Shown here: positions 14,445 to 15,018 of the stretch, in pieces | How positions within the stretch are numbered: position 1 is the stretch's first letter | Layout of the letters: every line of letters begins with the position of its first letter | NCBI GenBank assembly: GCA_012511425.1 | Contig: JAAZGC010000134.1 | Coordinates: 1-15,018, forward strand | Reading direction: 5' to 3' | DNA length: 15,018 nt | Origin: Clostridiales bacterium | GTDB taxonomy: Bacteria; Bacillota; Clostridia; Oscillospirales; CAG-272 | Notes under the pieces: generated by a model | Database searches by the model: none | What the model saw: only the letters and a program-made list of their open reading frames with translations | What the model was told of the DNA's origin: nothing | Made by a program: the position numbers and the translations under genes

Positions 14445-15018
14445 ATGTCTCTTAAACTTGATACCGCATATCTTCGGGGCTTTGTTTCCGATGATGAAAT
14501 AAAATCAATGCAGGATCATGTCGACGCGGCGGCGGCAAAGGTAATAAACCGCACCGGCGCCGGCTCAGATTTTCTCGGCTGGTACACTCTTCCCGATGAT
14601 TACGACCGCGAAGAATTTGCCCGCATAAAAGCAGCTGCGAAAAGGATCCGGGCGAATACCGATATTTTTATAGTCATCGGTATCGGCGGCTCATATCTCG
14701 GCGCCCGCGCCGCGATCGAGTTCATTAAAGGCGCTAATTACAATCTGATAGAGAAAAACACACCCAAAATATATTTTGCGGGAAACAGCCTGAGTTCTTC
14801 TTCGATGAACGAGCTTCTCGATCTCTGCGAAGGAAAACGGGTCACTCTGAACGTTGTTTCCAAATCCGGAACCACTACCGAACCCGGGATTGCATTCCGC
14901 ATACTGCGCCGGTTTGTCGAAGAACAATACGGCGGAGACGAGGAAAAAATCAGAGAGCATATTTACGTCACCACCGACAAGTCCCGCGGGGCGCTTAAAA
15001 CGCTCACCGATGAAAGAG
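14445..15018 (+). CDS. pgi: Glucose-6-phosphate isomerase, 3' partial
   Basis: Phosphoglucose isomerase interconverts glucose-6-phosphate and fructose-6-phosphate in glycolysis and gluconeogenesis; cytosolic. Only the first 191 residues lie in the window and the frame is open to the last base. Family signatures are visible: the SIS-domain sugar-phosphate loop VIGIGGSYLGARA (77-89), FAGNSLSSSSMNEL (111-124) and VVSKSGTTTEPGIAFR (137-152), where the SKSGTT loop binds the phosphate. The pattern fits the shorter (about 450 residue) Firmicutes type. The start ATG has a strong ribosome binding site GGAGG (14432-14436), and a terminator plus likely promoter separate it from the lipoprotein gene, so it begins its own transcription unit. 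Confidence 0.95.
   Translation, partial: MSLKLDTAYLRGFVSDDEIKSMQDHVDAAAAKVINRTGAGSDFLGWYTLPDDYDREEFARIKAAAKRIRANTDIFIVIGIGGSYLGARAAIEFIKGANYNLIEKNTPKIYFAGNSLSSSSMNELLDLCEGKRVTLNVVSKSGTTTEPGIAFRILRRFVEEQYGGDEEKIREHIYVTTDKSRGALKTLTDER

Noticed and set aside
1..15018. Mobile elements, CRISPR arrays, tRNA or rRNA genes, riboswitches
   Set aside because: Genes are contiguous housekeeping genes with gaps under 200 bp; I saw no transposase, repeat-spacer array, tRNA fold or recognisable aptamer.

Overview
The window is a stretch of core bacterial chromosome in which every gene reads on the + strand. The gene set and order (ispA, a DUF212/YuiD-type PAP2 gene, tlyA, nadK, argR, recN, then murB, whiA, dnaE, a class A penicillin-binding protein, a small lipoprotein, pgi) are typical of a Gram-positive Clostridia (Bacillota) genome. 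Supporting points are purine-rich ribosome binding sites, some GTG and TTG starts, the argR-recN pair, a WhiA protein and a clostridial type of dnaE. The coding sequence has moderate GC content and the few intergenic gaps are AT-rich. I would guess an uncultured gut-type lineage such as Oscillospirales or Christensenellales; that rank is inference.

Positions 1-5257 hold a tightly packed cluster: ispA (its 5' end lies outside the window), the DUF212 membrane protein, tlyA (broken by a frameshift in this sequence), nadK, argR and recN. It joins isoprenoid precursor chain elongation, rRNA modification, NADP supply, arginine control and DNA repair, a classic Gram-positive cluster. The dxs gene that often sits before tlyA is absent.

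Positions 5235-10725 continue without a real gap into murB (cell-wall precursor), whiA (division/sporulation-type DNA-binding regulator) and dnaE (replicative polymerase alpha subunit). The usual rapZ and yvcK genes between murB and whiA are missing, so murB and whiA overlap directly. DnaE keeps its polymerase aspartates and a beta-clamp-binding peptide, but its PHP domain has lost several metal ligands.

Positions 10726-13734 hold a 195-bp AT-rich leader (a 9-bp tandem repeat, a possible promoter and a short open frame) followed by a bifunctional class A PBP with a cysteine-rich C-terminal segment and a proline/glutamate-rich tail. Positions 13735-14345 are a self-contained unit: a nested inverted-repeat structure, a promoter, a small DUF4430-like lipoprotein gene and a clear intrinsic terminator. 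From about 14390 a new unit starts with pgi (glucose-6-phosphate isomerase), cut by the window end.

I see no mobile element, CRISPR array, tRNA, rRNA or obvious new multi-gene system. The points most worth a second look are the tlyA frameshift, the nested repeats before the lipoprotein gene, the missing rapZ-yvcK pair, and the altered PHP and WhiA cysteine residues.
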